Part shown: piece after piece, positions 1-8,946 of the stretch
Position numbering within the stretch: position 1 is the first letter of the stretch
How the letters are laid out: the number at the start of each line of letters is the position of its first letter
Source: Flavobacteriaceae bacterium
Lineage (GTDB): Bacteria; Bacteroidota; Bacteroidia; Flavobacteriales; Flavobacteriaceae
Direction of reading: 5' to 3'
DNA length: 43,950 bases
Assembly: GCA_947459635.1 (NCBI GenBank)
Contig: CANHEA010000015.1
Location: 1-43,950, forward strand
Notes under the pieces: model-generated
Seen by the model: the letters and a program-made list of their open reading frames with translations, nothing else
What the model was told of the DNA's origin: nothing
The model's database searches: none
Made by a program: the position numbers and the translations under genes

Positions 1-31
1 AACTAAATCGTGGTTTTAAAATAAAGTTTTT

Positions 32-39
32 TATTTTTG
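32..39 (+). promoter_or_regulatory. -7 promoter box of acpP
   Basis: TATTTTTG matches the Bacteroidota sigma-A -7 consensus TAnnTTTG and lies 30 nt before the acpP ATG. No clear -33 TTTG is visible upstream. The leader is A-rich with no Shine-Dalgarno, as is normal for the phylum. Confidence 0.5.
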
Positions 40-69
40 CCAACAAATTAAATTCTAAAATTAAAGATT

Positions 70-306
70 ATGTCAGACATTGCATCAAGAGTTAAAGCGA
101 TTATCGTAGACAAATTAGGCGTTGACGAAAACGAAGTTGTAACAGAAGCTAGCTTCACTAATGATTTAGGAGCTGACTCGTTAGACACTGTTGAGCTTAT
201 TATGGAGTTCGAAAAAGAATTTGACATCCAAATTCCAGACGACCAAGCAGAAAACATCGCTACTGTTGGTCAAGCTATTTCTTACATCGAAGAAGCTAAA
301 AAATAA
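70..306 (+). CDS. acpP: Acyl carrier protein
   Basis: Carrier of the growing acyl chain in type II fatty acid synthesis; cytoplasmic. The 78-residue acidic four-helix protein carries the signature G-A-D-S-L, with Ser37 as the 4'-phosphopantetheine attachment site. The length is normal for the family. The ATG follows an A-rich leader and a TAnnTTTG box. fabF lies 175 bp downstream on the same strand, the usual acpP-fabF-rnc order, but a strong terminator hairpin directly after the stop codon suggests that most acpP transcripts end alone, giving the excess of ACP that cells need. Confidence 0.98.
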   Translation: MSDIASRVKAIIVDKLGVDENEVVTEASFTNDLGADSLDTVELIMEFEKEFDIQIPDDQAENIATVGQAISYIEEAKK

Positions 307-314
307 TAATCATT

Positions 315-354
315 ACACCCGTAAATTTATTTCTACGGGTGTTATTGTTTTTTT
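315..354 (+). terminator. Intrinsic terminator after acpP
   Basis: A perfect 9-bp stem (ACACCCGTA 315-323 with TACGGGTGT 334-342) and a 10-nt loop are followed by a T-rich tail. The hairpin lies 9 nt after the acpP stop and separates acpP from fabF. Confidence 0.85.
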
Positions 355-366
355 AATGTAAATCAT

Positions 367-383
367 TGATTGAAATTCAATCA
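367..383. promoter_or_regulatory. Perfect dyad in the acpP-fabF spacer
   Basis: TGATTGAA-A-TTCAATCA is an 8+1+8 perfect inverted repeat. Its size and symmetry fit an operator for a dimeric regulator of fatty acid genes, but no regulator is identified and function is inference only. Confidence 0.3.
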
Positions 384-395
384 TAAATTATAGAA

Positions 396-447
396 AATAC
401 CCATGTCTCTTTTATGATATTCATACATGAAGAAATATTTGGGTATT
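396..447 (+). promoter_or_regulatory. Second hairpin in the fabF leader
   Basis: AATACCCA (396-403) pairs perfectly with TGGGTATT (440-447). Inside is a nested CATGT/ACATG pair (402-406 and 425-429). The 3' side runs into a T-rich stretch, so this could be a second terminator, an attenuator or a structured 5' leader ending about 34 nt before the fabF ATG. Confidence 0.4.
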
Positions 448-481
448 CTTTGTTTAAAATCAAATCAACAAAATTAATATT

Positions 482-1735
482 ATGGTGTTAAAGCGAGTTG
501 TAGTGACAGGTTTAGGCGCACTTACCCCAATTGGAAATAACATTCAAGAATACTGGGATGCTCTAATAAGTGGCAAAAGCGGTGCTGCTCCTATTACGTA
601 CTATGATACCGAGAAACATAAAACTAAATTTGCATGTGAAGTCAAAAACTTCAACATTGAAGATTTTATGGATCGAAAAGAAGCTCGCAGAATGGACAAA
701 TTTGCACAATATGCAGTTGCTGCGAGTGAGGAGGCTATTAAAGACGCCGGAATTACTGCTGACAATGTCAACAAACATCGCGTTGGCGTTATCTGGGGAG
801 CAGGAATTGGTGGTTTGGAAACTTTTCAAGAAGAAGTCATCAGTTATGCCAACGGTGATGGAACACCAAGGTTCAATCCTTTCTTTATCCCAAAAATGAT
901 TGCTGATATTGCTCCCGCCCATATTTCGATGAGAAATGGGTTTATGGGGCCGAATTATACGACCGTTTCAGCTTGTGCTTCTTCGGCAAACGCTTTGATT
1001 GATGCCTTCAATTATATCCGATTAGGGATGTGTGATGTCATTATTTCTGGCGGATCGGAAGCCGCTGTAACAATTGCCGGCATGGGTGGATTTAATTCTA
1101 TGCAAGCACTCTCTACTCGAAACGAAAGTCCGGAAACAGCTTCCAGACCGTTTGATGCAACTCGAGATGGTTTTGTTCTTGGAGAAGGCGCAGGCGCATT
1201 AGTCTTAGAAGAATACGAGCATGCCAAAGCACGTGGCGCTAAAATATACTGCGAAATTGGTGGAGGTGGAATGTCGTCTGACGCATACCACTTGACAGCC
1301 CCACATCCAGAAGGAATTGGTGTTATTGCCGTAATGGAAAACACACTTCGCGACGCTGGAATGAAGCCAGAACAAGTAGATCATATTAATACGCACGGAA
1401 CTTCAACGCCTCTAGGAGACGTTGCTGAACTAAAAGCAATTACCGCCGTTTTTGGAAATCACGCCAAGAATATCAATATCAATTCGACAAAATCAATGAC
1501 TGGGCATCTTTTAGGTGCTGCAGGTGCGATTGAAGCGATTGCCTCTATTTTGGCAATGAAGCATGGAATTGTTCCTCCAACAATTAATCATACGGTTGTT
1601 GATGAGAATATTGATCCAAGTTTGAATCTTACTTTAAACAAAGCTCAAAAAAGAGAGGTTAATGTTGCTATGAGCAATACTTTTGGTTTTGGCGGACACA
1701 ATGCATGTGTGTTATTCAAAAAATTAGAAAACTAA
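482..1735 (+). CDS. fabF: Beta-ketoacyl-ACP synthase II
   Basis: Condenses malonyl-ACP with acyl-ACP in fatty acid elongation. The 417 residues cover a full thiolase-fold KAS. The catalytic triad is visible: Cys165 in VSACASS, His305 in NTHGTSTPLGD and His342 in SMTGHLLGAAG. The C-terminal NTFGFGGHN loop is also present. It lies between acpP and rnc, the conserved Bacteroidota order. The upstream spacer contains a terminator, a dyad and a second hairpin, so fabF may be transcribed by read-through from acpP or from its own start. No TAnnTTTG box with correct spacing is evident in front of it. Confidence 0.97.
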   Translation: MVLKRVVVTGLGALTPIGNNIQEYWDALISGKSGAAPITYYDTEKHKTKFACEVKNFNIEDFMDRKEARRMDKFAQYAVAASEEAIKDAGITADNVNKHRVGVIWGAGIGGLETFQEEVISYANGDGTPRFNPFFIPKMIADIAPAHISMRNGFMGPNYTTVSACASSANALIDAFNYIRLGMCDVIISGGSEAAVTIAGMGGFNSMQALSTRNESPETASRPFDATRDGFVLGEGAGALVLEEYEHAKARGAKIYCEIGGGGMSSDAYHLTAPHPEGIGVIAVMENTLRDAGMKPEQVDHINTHGTSTPLGDVAELKAITAVFGNHAKNININSTKSMTGHLLGAAGAIEAIASILAMKHGIVPPTINHTVVDENIDPSLNLTLNKAQKREVNVAMSNTFGFGGHNACVLFKKLEN

Positions 1736-1737
1736 TC

Positions 1738-2481
1738 TTGAGAAATATTCTTCATAAACTTTTTAAAAATTCCCGTTCTGCTGATGACGGGATTTTTTTT
1801 ACGGCAATTGAGAAAATATTAGGCTTTCCACCTAAAGACATTTCGGTTTACAAGAAGGCTTTTACCCATCGTTCCTCAAATAAATTAGATCTTCAAGGAA
1901 ATGCCATCAACTACGAGCGGCTAGAGTTTTTGGGAGACGCTATGTTGAGCGCTGTAATAGCTGCGCATTTGTATAATAAAGCGCCCTCGGGAGACGAAGG
2001 TTACCTCACCAAAATGCGTTCAAAAATTGTCAGTCGCGAACACCTCAACGAGTTAGGAAGAGACTTTAACCTGATTGACTTTATCGAAAGTAAAGTGCCT
2101 TCTGCGCACTTCGGCGAGAACATTCACGGAAACGTGTTCGAAGCATTGATTGGCGCCATATATCTAGATCTAGGATTTGATTATTGCGAGAAATTTATCC
2201 AAAACAAAGTAGTTGTTCCTTACGTAGATATTGCCAAATTAGAAGGAAAAGTGATTAGCTATAAAAGCTTGGTCATCGAGTGGTGTCAAAAAGAAAAGAA
2301 GTCTTTTCATTACGATGTATTTGAAGACAATAGCATTACAGGCGAACGACTATTTGGTGTGAAATTAAGCATAGACAACAAGGTTATAGCCAAAGCTAGA
2401 GCAACTTCTAAAAAGAAAGCAGAGGAGAAAGCCTCGCAACGAACTTATTTTGCACTTCAGAACAAAATAGATTCAAAATAA
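1738..2481 (+). CDS. rnc: Ribonuclease III
   Basis: Double-strand-specific endoribonuclease for rRNA and mRNA processing. The catalytic domain carries the signature ERLEFLGDAML and the second acidic motif NVFEALIGAIYLDLG. A C-terminal dsRNA-binding domain starts near SYKSLVIEW and ends in the basic KKKAEEKAS helix. I choose the TTG at 1738, 2 nt after the fabF stop, giving 247 residues beginning RNILHKLFK. The in-frame ATG at 1705 would add 11 residues read from the end of fabF in another frame and is less likely. Tight spacing implies co-transcription and translational coupling with fabF. Confidence 0.93.
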   Translation: MRNILHKLFKNSRSADDGIFFTAIEKILGFPPKDISVYKKAFTHRSSNKLDLQGNAINYERLEFLGDAMLSAVIAAHLYNKAPSGDEGYLTKMRSKIVSREHLNELGRDFNLIDFIESKVPSAHFGENIHGNVFEALIGAIYLDLGFDYCEKFIQNKVVVPYVDIAKLEGKVISYKSLVIEWCQKEKKSFHYDVFEDNSITGERLFGVKLSIDNKVIAKARATSKKKAEEKASQRTYFALQNKIDSK

Positions 2482-2592
2482 AAATTTCTTCAAACTATAT
2501 CGATTTCGTTATTAAATTAGAACCAACATACGGGTTTTGAGTGCTTTTTATCAATAAGAAGTACTATATTTACGACTTAATTTATTTCATTA

Positions 2593-3081
2593 ATGGCAGT
2601 CTTGAAATTGCATTTGGAAGAATTTGATGAAGTTGACTATGAACTTATTGCTATTCACAGTTCATTAGAAGACTTTCGATTAGCGTACTTTATCAATCAA
2701 AAATTGCCCATTATTTTAAGTAGAAACAAAGATGAAGTGGCTGTAACAGTAAAGGAAGGTGATGCTTTTTTTTCAAAATACACCTATGAAGACGAAAAGA
2801 CAGCTTGTAATTGGAGCCTAATACAAAATAAGAACGATATCTATATCACTCAAAAGAATACCAAGCAGAACCTTTTCTTGAACAGTACTGATTTGATTTC
2901 GCAAAAGGTTTTCCTAATTTCTGAACATAAAAAAGTTGACTATTTCTTGAAAATAGAAAATAATGCATCAGACATAAATATTGAAAATATCGTCGACCAA
3001 CTGAAACAAATAGAACGGATTTCGGCTGTTTATTCCTTAATTCCTGAAAATATTAAATCAAAAAACAATTTAATTTTTTAA
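2593..3081 (+). CDS. IPExxxVDY family protein
   Basis: Small (162 aa) cytoplasmic protein of a family found in Bacteroidota, of unknown function. The N-terminal block LIAIHSSLEDFRLAYFINQKL is typical. The family motif appears at residues 109-117 as I-S-E-H-K-K-V-D-Y, with Ser replacing the usual Pro. The gene ends 5 nt before the pyruvate kinase start, so the two are probably one operon. No catalytic residues or membrane segments are seen. The family assignment rests on the motif and on the position in front of pyk. Confidence 0.85.
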   Translation: MAVLKLHLEEFDEVDYELIAIHSSLEDFRLAYFINQKLPIILSRNKDEVAVTVKEGDAFFSKYTYEDEKTACNWSLIQNKNDIYITQKNTKQNLFLNSTDLISQKVFLISEHKKVDYFLKIENNASDINIENIVDQLKQIERISAVYSLIPENIKSKNNLIF

Positions 3082-3086
3082 GTAAA

Positions 3087-4517
3087 ATGCCAACAAACAA
3101 AAAGACCAAAATTGTAGCCACACTTGGACCAGCATGCAGTACAAGAGAAGTCATGAAGAGCATGATTGACGCAGGAGTCAATGTGTTTAGAGTCAATTTT
3201 TCTCATGCTGACTATGACGATGTAAAGGAAAAAATCAATTTGATCAGAGGCTTAAATGATGAATTTGGATATACGACTGCGATTCTGGGTGACTTGCAAG
3301 GACCGAAACTTCGTGTGGGCGTTATGAAAGAAGATGTTGTTGTTAATGATGGTGACTTGATCACTTTCCAAACTGCAGAAGACGTTCCTGGAACAGCTCA
3401 GCGCGTTTATATGAACTATAAAGAATTTCCAAAAGATGTTAATCCTGGGGAGAGAATTCTACTAGATGACGGAAAATTAATTTTTGAAGCGGTAGAAACC
3501 GACAAGAAAACCGAAGTTGTTTGTCGCGTAATTCAAGGTGGACCATTGAAATCTAAGAAAGGTGTAAATCTACCAAACACAAAAGTGTCTTTACCGGCAT
3601 TAACGAAGAAAGATATTAAAGATGCCATTTTTGCCATTGAACAAAAAGTAGATTGGATTGCACTTTCGTTTGTAAGAACTTCAGAAGATTTGATGGAATT
3701 ACAAGAATTAATCTCTAAACATTCTGATCACAAAATTCCAATTATTGCGAAAATAGAAAAGCCTGAAGGAGTTGCAAATATTGACAAAATCGTTGCCTAT
3801 TGCGATGGACTTATGGTAGCTCGTGGTGATCTTGGAGTTGAAGTTCCAGCGCATGAAGTACCACTGATTCAGAAAAAATTAGTAAATCGCGCTAAAACAG
3901 CTCGTATTCCTGTAATCATTGCTACGCAAATGATGGAAACCATGATTACAAGTTTAACACCAACGAGAGCCGAAGTAAATGACGTTGCAAATTCAGTTAT
4001 GGACGGTGCAGATGCAGTAATGCTATCTGGTGAAACTTCCGTGGGTAATTATCCGGTTCAAGTTATCGAAAAAATGACCCAAATTATTGTAGCCGTTGAA
4101 GATTCTCCCTTAATCCAAGTCCCGCAAAACACACCGCAAGTAAGAACGAAACGATTTATTACGAAGTCGATTTGTCACCACGCCGCAATGATGGCAAATG
4201 TTATCAAAGCAAAAGCAATCTGCACGCTCACAAATAGCGGCTATACCGCATTCCAAATTTCAGCATGGAGACCATCTGCACATATTTTGGTTTTCACCTC
4301 TAACAAACGTATTCTAACACAATTAAACTTGTTGTGGGGCGTCCGATCATTCTACTATGATAAACACGTAAGCACAGATGACACGGTAACCGATGTCAAC
4401 CAAATGGCACGCGACAGAGGATTTGTAGACAAAGGTGATTTCCTTATCAATTTGGCAGCAATGCCTGTTGCAGAAAGAGGAATGGTAAATACCTTAAGAG
4501 TTTCTGAGATAGAATAA
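3087..4517 (+). CDS. pyk: Pyruvate kinase
   Basis: Last step of glycolysis: phosphoenolpyruvate + ADP to pyruvate + ATP. The 476 residues show the N-terminal TKIVATLGPA strand, substrate-binding RVNFSH (residues 35-40), the signature AKIEKPEG (221-228) with the catalytic Lys, and the metal-site segment MVARGDLGVEVP. A C-terminal allosteric-type domain follows from about residue 345. Length is normal for the family. It lies 5 nt downstream of the IPExxxVDY gene and is closed by a clear terminator. Confidence 0.97.
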   Translation: MPTNKKTKIVATLGPACSTREVMKSMIDAGVNVFRVNFSHADYDDVKEKINLIRGLNDEFGYTTAILGDLQGPKLRVGVMKEDVVVNDGDLITFQTAEDVPGTAQRVYMNYKEFPKDVNPGERILLDDGKLIFEAVETDKKTEVVCRVIQGGPLKSKKGVNLPNTKVSLPALTKKDIKDAIFAIEQKVDWIALSFVRTSEDLMELQELISKHSDHKIPIIAKIEKPEGVANIDKIVAYCDGLMVARGDLGVEVPAHEVPLIQKKLVNRAKTARIPVIIATQMMETMITSLTPTRAEVNDVANSVMDGADAVMLSGETSVGNYPVQVIEKMTQIIVAVEDSPLIQVPQNTPQVRTKRFITKSICHHAAMMANVIKAKAICTLTNSGYTAFQISAWRPSAHILVFTSNKRILTQLNLLWGVRSFYYDKHVSTDDTVTDVNQMARDRGFVDKGDFLINLAAMPVAERGMVNTLRVSEIE

Positions 4518-4541
4518 TAGTTTTCTTTTATCCAATATCTA

Positions 4542-4572
4542 AACCTTCATTTCGAAATGAGGGTTTTTTTTA
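4542..4572 (+). terminator. Terminator after pyk
   Basis: An 11-bp stem (4542-4552 with 4555-4565, one G-T pair) around CG is followed by eight or more T residues. It lies between the converging pyk and dinB genes and mainly serves pyk. Confidence 0.85.
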
Positions 4573-4578
4573 TGTTTG

Positions 4579-5661
4579 TTAGAAATCAAATCTTAATTGA
4601 ACTACAACTGTTTTTTTGATTTCAGTATTGAGATTGTTTAGAGAAATACCAAGTAATCGAACGGAATCTTTCATGCGTTCTTGAAATAATAGTTCTTTTG
4701 TCGTTTCTAGTAATAACGCCTTATCAGAGATAAAATATGGCAACGTCTTACTTCTAGTTTGCAATGTAAAATCACTATACTTTATCTTTAGAGTGACCGT
4801 TTTTCCCGCGATATTATATTTTTTAAGCCTGCGTTCTAATTCGTCAGCAATTCTCTCTAATTTTTCTAACATAAATATTTCTGACGACAAATTCTCATCA
4901 AAAGTATGTTCGGCAGCGACAGACTTTGCAACTCGCTCTGCTTTGACTTCACTACGATGGATGCCTCGAACTACATCGTAATAAAAACTTCCCGACTTAC
5001 CAAAGTGCTTTTCTAAAAACTCGAGTGATTTGTTCTTTAGATCAAGACCTGTAAAAATCCCTAATTGGTACATTTTCTCTGTTGTAACTTTTCCGACGCC
5101 ATAGAACTTTCGTATGGGCAGCTCTTCCAAAAAAGTCAATATCTCATCTGGATTTACCGTTTTTTGTCCATTGGGCTTGTTGAAATCTGACGCTATTTTC
5201 GCCACAAATTTGTTGATTGAAATTCCAGCCGATGCCGTTAATCCAATCTCGTCATAGATTCTTTTTCGGATTTCTTTTGCAATCAAAGTGGCACTGGGAT
5301 TACCTTTCTTATTCTGCGTTACATCTAAATACGCTTCATCTAAAGAAAGTGGTTCTACCTGATCGGTATAATCGTAAAAAATCTTTCGAATTTGATTTGA
5401 AATTTCTTTGTAGCGATCAAATCGAGGTTTCACAAAAATCAAATCCGGACAATTCTTCTTTGCTAAATAACCACTAGTAGCGCTCCGTACGCCAAATTTT
5501 CTTGCTTCATAACTTGCGGCTGCGACAACACCTCGGTTTTCTCCTCCGCCAACTGCAATCGGCTTACCGCGCAGTAGTGGATTGTCCATTTGCTCAACTG
5601 ACGCGTAAAAGGCATCCATATCAACATGAATAATTTTTCTGTTTTGAAGCAATTCTGTCAT
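4579..5661 (-). CDS. dinB: DNA polymerase IV (Y-family)
   Basis: Error-prone translesion polymerase. The N-terminal palm motif IHVDMDAFYASVEQ gives catalytic Asp14 and steric-gate Phe18. The second motif PLSLDEAYLDVT gives Asp108-Glu109. A helix-hairpin-helix segment (PIRKFYGVGKVT) and a C-terminal little-finger domain follow, for 360 residues in all. The final residues QLRFDF resemble a sliding-clamp-binding motif. A TAnnTTTG box ends only 4 nt before the ATG, so the mRNA may be leaderless. No LexA-type operator is recognised. Distinct from the unrelated DinB-superfamily gene at 34.3 kb. Confidence 0.96.
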   Translation of the reverse strand: MTELLQNRKIIHVDMDAFYASVEQMDNPLLRGKPIAVGGGENRGVVAAASYEARKFGVRSATSGYLAKKNCPDLIFVKPRFDRYKEISNQIRKIFYDYTDQVEPLSLDEAYLDVTQNKKGNPSATLIAKEIRKRIYDEIGLTASAGISINKFVAKIASDFNKPNGQKTVNPDEILTFLEELPIRKFYGVGKVTTEKMYQLGIFTGLDLKNKSLEFLEKHFGKSGSFYYDVVRGIHRSEVKAERVAKSVAAEHTFDENLSSEIFMLEKLERIADELERRLKKYNIAGKTVTLKIKYSDFTLQTRSKTLPYFISDKALLLETTKELLFQERMKDSVRLLGISLNNLNTEIKKTVVVQLRFDF

Positions 5662-5665
5662 ATAA

Positions 5666-5673
5666 CAAATTTA
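5666..5673 (-). promoter_or_regulatory. -7 box abutting dinB
   Basis: TAAATTTG on the minus strand, 4 nt before the dinB ATG. The predicted transcription start falls at or next to the start codon. uvrC has the same geometry at 20735-20742. Confidence 0.4.
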
Positions 5674-5719
5674 GTTAGAGTTACACAAAATTGTACTTCA
5701 TCTTACTAAAATAATGCTG

Positions 5720-5727
5720 TATCTTTG
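5720..5727 (+). promoter_or_regulatory. -7 box of the CYTH gene
   Basis: TATCTTTG lies 19 nt before the ATG at 5747. The in-frame TTG at 5738 falls at about the expected transcript start, which favours the ATG. Confidence 0.5.
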
Positions 5728-5746
5728 ACTTTATAGATTGATTCCA

Positions 5747-6214
5747 ATGGTAGAAATAGAACGAAAATTTTTGGTGCTAAATGACGATTTTAAAGCGTTG
5801 GCGTCGCATAAAAATCTTATTGCTCAAGGTTATCTCAATTCAGATCCTGAAAGGACTGTTCGAGTTAGAATTAAGGGAGAAAGTGGTTTTCTAACTATTA
5901 AAGGGAAAGGAAATAAATCTGGTACAACCCGTTTTGAATGGGAAACAGAAATTTCATTAATAGAAGCAAAACCTTTGCTAGCGTTGTGCGAGGAAGGTGT
6001 AATTACAAAAACACGATATGAAATCGAAGTTGCAAAACACACTTATGAAGTGGACGTTTTTTCTGGACAAAATGATGGATTAGTAATTGCAGAGATTGAA
6101 CTTACTTCCGAAGACGAGTTTTTTGAAAAGCCAAATTGGTTGGGTGAAGAAGTGACCAATGACAAACGATATTATAATGCGTATCTAAGTAGAAATCCTT
6201 TTCGTTCCTGGTGA
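5747..6214 (+). CDS. CYTH domain (triphosphate tunnel) protein
   Basis: Member of the CYTH/triphosphate tunnel metalloenzyme superfamily, whose bacterial single-domain members are usually inorganic triphosphatases acting with divalent metal. The N-terminal signature E-I-E-R-K appears at residues 3-7, with later basic and acidic strands (VRVRIKG, FLTIKGKG, WETEI, YEVDVFSG, VIAEIEL) lining the tunnel. It is 155 residues, the usual compact size. The start is set at ATG 5747 because the -7 box leaves no room for the upstream TTG. It converges with the RlpA-like gene with a 4-nt gap. The exact substrate is not deducible. Confidence 0.88.
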   Translation: MVEIERKFLVLNDDFKALASHKNLIAQGYLNSDPERTVRVRIKGESGFLTIKGKGNKSGTTRFEWETEISLIEAKPLLALCEEGVITKTRYEIEVAKHTYEVDVFSGQNDGLVIAEIELTSEDEFFEKPNWLGEEVTNDKRYYNAYLSRNPFRSW

Positions 6215-6218
6215 GATT

Positions 6219-6701
6219 CTAATTGGCTTCTTCAATCTTTACTAGTATACTGCCACTATTCTTATTGTCCGCAATTTCCATAAAAGCACGCTTTGAAAGA
6301 TCTATTTCTCTACCTCTTGAAAATGGGCCTCTGTCAGTAACTTCTACTAGAACACATTGTCCATTTGCTTCGTTTGTAATTCTAAGAATGGTCCCAAAAG
6401 GAAATTTTCTGTGAGCAGCCGTATATTTACTGTTACTAAACTTCTTTCCACTCGCTGTTCTTTTACCATTGAATTTATTAGCATAGTAAGAAGCATGTGC
6501 GCTTTTTTTATAAAGTCTAAATTTTCCCTTAACAGCAATTACAGTGTCGTTAAAAATAATCTCTGGCTGCACAATTGCTGGGTTTTCAATGGCAATTGTA
6601 TCCTTCAAAACAGGAGCTTTAGCCTTTTTTTTAGGACTTGATTGAGCATTCGCAACCATTGCAAAACCCAACAACAAAAAAATCAAGAAAACTCTTCTCA
6701 T
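6219..6701 (-). CDS. RlpA-like double-psi beta-barrel protein
   Basis: Exported 160-residue protein. Residues 1-19 form a signal peptide ending near VANAQ. A basic linker (SSPKKKAKAP) follows, then an RlpA-like double-psi beta-barrel: YYANKFNGKRTASGKKF, AAHRKFPFGT, VEVTDRGPF and REIDLSKRAF. The acidic residue of DRGP is the one implicated in septal lytic transglycosylase activity in RlpA, so a role in peptidoglycan remodelling is likely. There is no lipobox and no SPOR domain, so it differs from E. coli RlpA. It stands alone, tail to tail with the CYTH gene. Confidence 0.87.
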   Translation of the reverse strand: MRRVFLIFLLLGFAMVANAQSSPKKKAKAPVLKDTIAIENPAIVQPEIIFNDTVIAVKGKFRLYKKSAHASYYANKFNGKRTASGKKFSNSKYTAAHRKFPFGTILRITNEANGQCVLVEVTDRGPFSRGREIDLSKRAFMEIADNKNSGSILVKIEEAN

Positions 6702-6765
6702 TTGAGATCTATTTTAGTACTCCTAGTGAGTATTTATAATGGTCTAAAGTAGAAATTACTTTAAA

Positions 6766-7188
6766 TTAAAACCACAATCCCCAGGGAATTCTGGACAAGA
6801 TTAAAAGTAAACCAATTCCGTAAAAAACGGAAATTGATTTGAACTTGGAGTGATTTTCTTCCGCTTTTTTGTGTTTAGACCAGCCCATTGTGATCAGTAC
6901 AATCGCGATGATATTGACCAACGGGTGCTCTAAGGAAGTCAGACGCAAAGCACTGTCACTCATTTGTCCAAAAGATGCGAAACCCCATGGTGAAACAAAG
7001 TATAAAACCAAACCAAAAACCAACTGAAGGTGTGTTGCTATTAAACCCAATAGCGCAAATCTCCTGTCTTTAGAGGTAAATTCTTTTTTTGAGTTCATTC
7101 CCAAAAAGGAATTAATTACTGCAATTAACAAGGCAATTAAAACCAAATATGCCCATCCTGAATGCGCTTTCTGAAGAATATCGTACAT
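6766..7188 (-). CDS. Small four-helix inner-membrane protein
   Basis: A 140-residue hydrophobic protein with about four membrane helices (residues 12-30, 45-66, 86-101 and 114-135). Histidines and aromatic residues in the helices (AHSGWAYL, ATHLQLVFGL) recall small cytochrome b561-like or heme-binding membrane proteins, but no diagnostic heme motif can be claimed. Related Flavobacteriaceae proteins are variously labelled in databases, so a functional name would be unsafe. It follows pgi on the same strand, but a terminator and a TAnnTTTG box between them indicate its own transcript. Confidence 0.75.
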   Translation of the reverse strand: MYDILQKAHSGWAYLVLIALLIAVINSFLGMNSKKEFTSKDRRFALLGLIATHLQLVFGLVLYFVSPWGFASFGQMSDSALRLTSLEHPLVNIIAIVLITMGWSKHKKAEENHSKFKSISVFYGIGLLLILSRIPWGLWF

Positions 7189-7209
7189 TTTTTTATGTTT
7201 TTAGAATTT

Positions 7210-7217
7210 CAAATATA
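7210..7217 (-). promoter_or_regulatory. -7 box of the small membrane protein
   Basis: TATATTTG on the minus strand, 21 nt before the ATG and downstream of the pgi terminator. Confidence 0.45.
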
Positions 7218-7218
7218 C

Positions 7219-7257
7219 ATAAAAACCGCAAAAAAACACCTGCTCATTTTGCGGTTT
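7219..7257 (-). terminator. Terminator after pgi
   Basis: Perfect 11-bp stem (7223-7233 with 7247-7257) centred on a GCGG/CCGC core, followed on the minus strand by a short T run. Confidence 0.8.
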
Positions 7258-7278
7258 ATGCACTATTGGTCACAAAAA

Positions 7279-8922
7279 TTAATTCTTGTTCAAAAAATGC
7301 TTCAGCAAAAAAGTAGTTGAAGCATCGTGCTCATTTATCGTTTCGGAATTGATTTCTTCTAAAATTGAATTTGCCAATTGTTTCCCTAATTCAACCCCCC
7401 ATTGATCGTAACTGAATATGTTCCAAATTACCCCTTGCACAAATATCTTGTGTTCATAAAGTGCAACAAGCGAACCTAGTGATTCTGGTGTTAGTTTCTG
7501 AATCAGAATTGTATTGGTTGGTTTATTTCCTTCAAAAACTTTAAACGGCAAGAGAAAGTCTGCCTTCTCTTTTGAAGCACCTTGCTTGTCAAATTCTGCT
7601 TGCACTTGCTGTGAACTCTTACCATTTAACAATGCTTCTGTTTGTGCGAAAAAATTCGACATCAGTTTATTATGGTGATTCAGGTCTCCGTATAAAGGCT
7701 CGACAAATCCAATAAAGTCTGTTGGGATTATTTTTGTGCCTTGATGAATTAACTGAAAAAACGCGTGTTGCGAATTGGTTCCTGGCTCTCCCCAAATAAT
7801 TGTACCGGTTTGATAATTTACCCTTTTCCCGTCGCGACCGACACTCTTTCCGTTGCTTTCCATAATGCCTTGCTGAAGATAGGGCGCCAATTTTTGTAAA
7901 TATTGTGTATACGGAATCAAAGCCTCGCTTTCAGCGCCGAAAAAGTTATTGTACCAAATACTTAAAAGTGCTAGAATAACTGGAATGTTCTTGTCAAATT
8001 TCGCAGTTTTAAAATGTTCATCCATTTTGTTTGCGCCTTGCAATAATGAATTGAAATTATCAAAACCGACAGCCAAACTTATTGATAGGCCAACCGCACT
8101 CCACAATGAAAATCTTCCGCCAACCCAATCCCACATTGGGAAAACATTGTTGGCATCGATGCCAAACTCTGTAACATTCTTTATATTCGTCGAAACTGCA
8201 ACAAAATGTTTGGCTACATCTTCTTGCTTCGCTGATTGCAAGAACCAATTGCGAATTGTCTCTGAATTAGTTAAAGTTTCCTGTGTTGTAAACGTTTTTG
8301 AAACAATTACAAAAAGCGTTGTTTCAGGATTTATTTTTTTAAGAATCTCATGAACATGATCGCCATCTACATTAGAGACGAAATGAACATTTAGATGGTT
8401 CTTGTAAAACTGCAACGCTTCAACGACCATAGCCGGACCTAAATCGGAGCCGCCAATTCCGATATTTACCACATCTGTAAAAGTCTTTCCTGTGTACCCT
8501 TTTCGATCGCCATTAATGACTTCGTCGGAAAACTTCTTGATGCTTTTTTTAACTTCAAAAATTTCAGGAACGACATTGATGCCATCAACCTTAATTACGG
8601 TATCTTCTTGTGCTCGTAAAGCCGTGTGAAGCACAGCTCTGTTTTCCGTTTGATTGATGATATCTCCTGCAAAGTACTTGGAAATGGCGTCTTGCAATTG
8701 CATATCGTTGGCCAACTCCAGCAAAAGTTTTACAGTTTCTACTGTGACGTTATTTTTCGAAAAGTCTACCAGGAAGTCATTCCATTGAACATGAAATTGT
8801 TGTGTTCTCGACGCGTTATTCTGAAACATTTCTTTTATGGAGTTGTGTTCCATCGTTTCAAAATGTGCTTTTAACTTTTGCCAGGCTGGTGCAGATGTTG
8901 GATTTATTTGGTTTAATGCCAT
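7279..8922 (-). CDS. pgi: Glucose-6-phosphate isomerase
   Basis: Interconverts glucose 6-phosphate and fructose 6-phosphate in the cytoplasm. The 547-residue long-form enzyme shows [12 protein letters not shown], the phosphate-binding SKTFTTQET, the signature [15 protein letters not shown] and the catalytic segments [10 protein letters not shown] (Glu), [15 protein letters not shown] (His) and [10 protein letters not shown] (Lys). Length is normal for the E. coli-like class. A TAnnTTTG box precedes it and a strong terminator follows it, so it is probably monocistronic. Confidence 0.98.
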   Translation of the reverse strand: MALNQINPTSAPAWQKLKAHFETMEHNSIKEMFQNNASRTQQFHVQWNDFLVDFSKNNVTVETVKLLLELANDMQLQDAISKYFAGDIINQTENRAVLHTALRAQEDTVIKVDGINVVPEIFEVKKSIKKFSDEVINGDRKGYTGKTFTDVVNIGIGGSDLGPAMVVEALQFYKNHLNVHFVSNVDGDHVHEILKKINPETTLFVIVSKTFTTQETLTNSETIRNWFLQSAKQEDVAKHFVAVSTNIKNVTEFGIDANNVFPMWDWVGGRFSLWSAVGLSISLAVGFDNFNSLLQGANKMDEHFKTAKFDKNIPVILALLSIWYNNFFGAESEALIPYTQYLQKLAPYLQQGIMESNGKSVGRDGKRVNYQTGTIIWGEPGTNSQHAFFQLIHQGTKIIPTDFIGFVEPLYGDLNHHNKLMSNFFAQTEALLNGKSSQQVQAEFDKQGASKEKADFLLPFKVFEGNKPTNTILIQKLTPESLGSLVALYEHKIFVQGVIWNIFSYDQWGVELGKQLANSILEEINSETINEHDASTTFLLKHFLNKN

Positions 8923-8946
8923 TTTTCTTTTGATTTATTTGACGTG

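Noticed and set aside
1012..1344. 110-codon frame antisense to fabF, and many similar frames antisense to ileS, pgi and porZ
   Set aside because: They are shadows of strongly coding genes and have no promoter, leader or recognisable family.
2536..2572. Promoter for the IPExxxVDY-pyk operon (TTTG and TATATTTA)
   Set aside because: The -7 box lacks its final G and the spacer is about 25 nt, so I did not list it.
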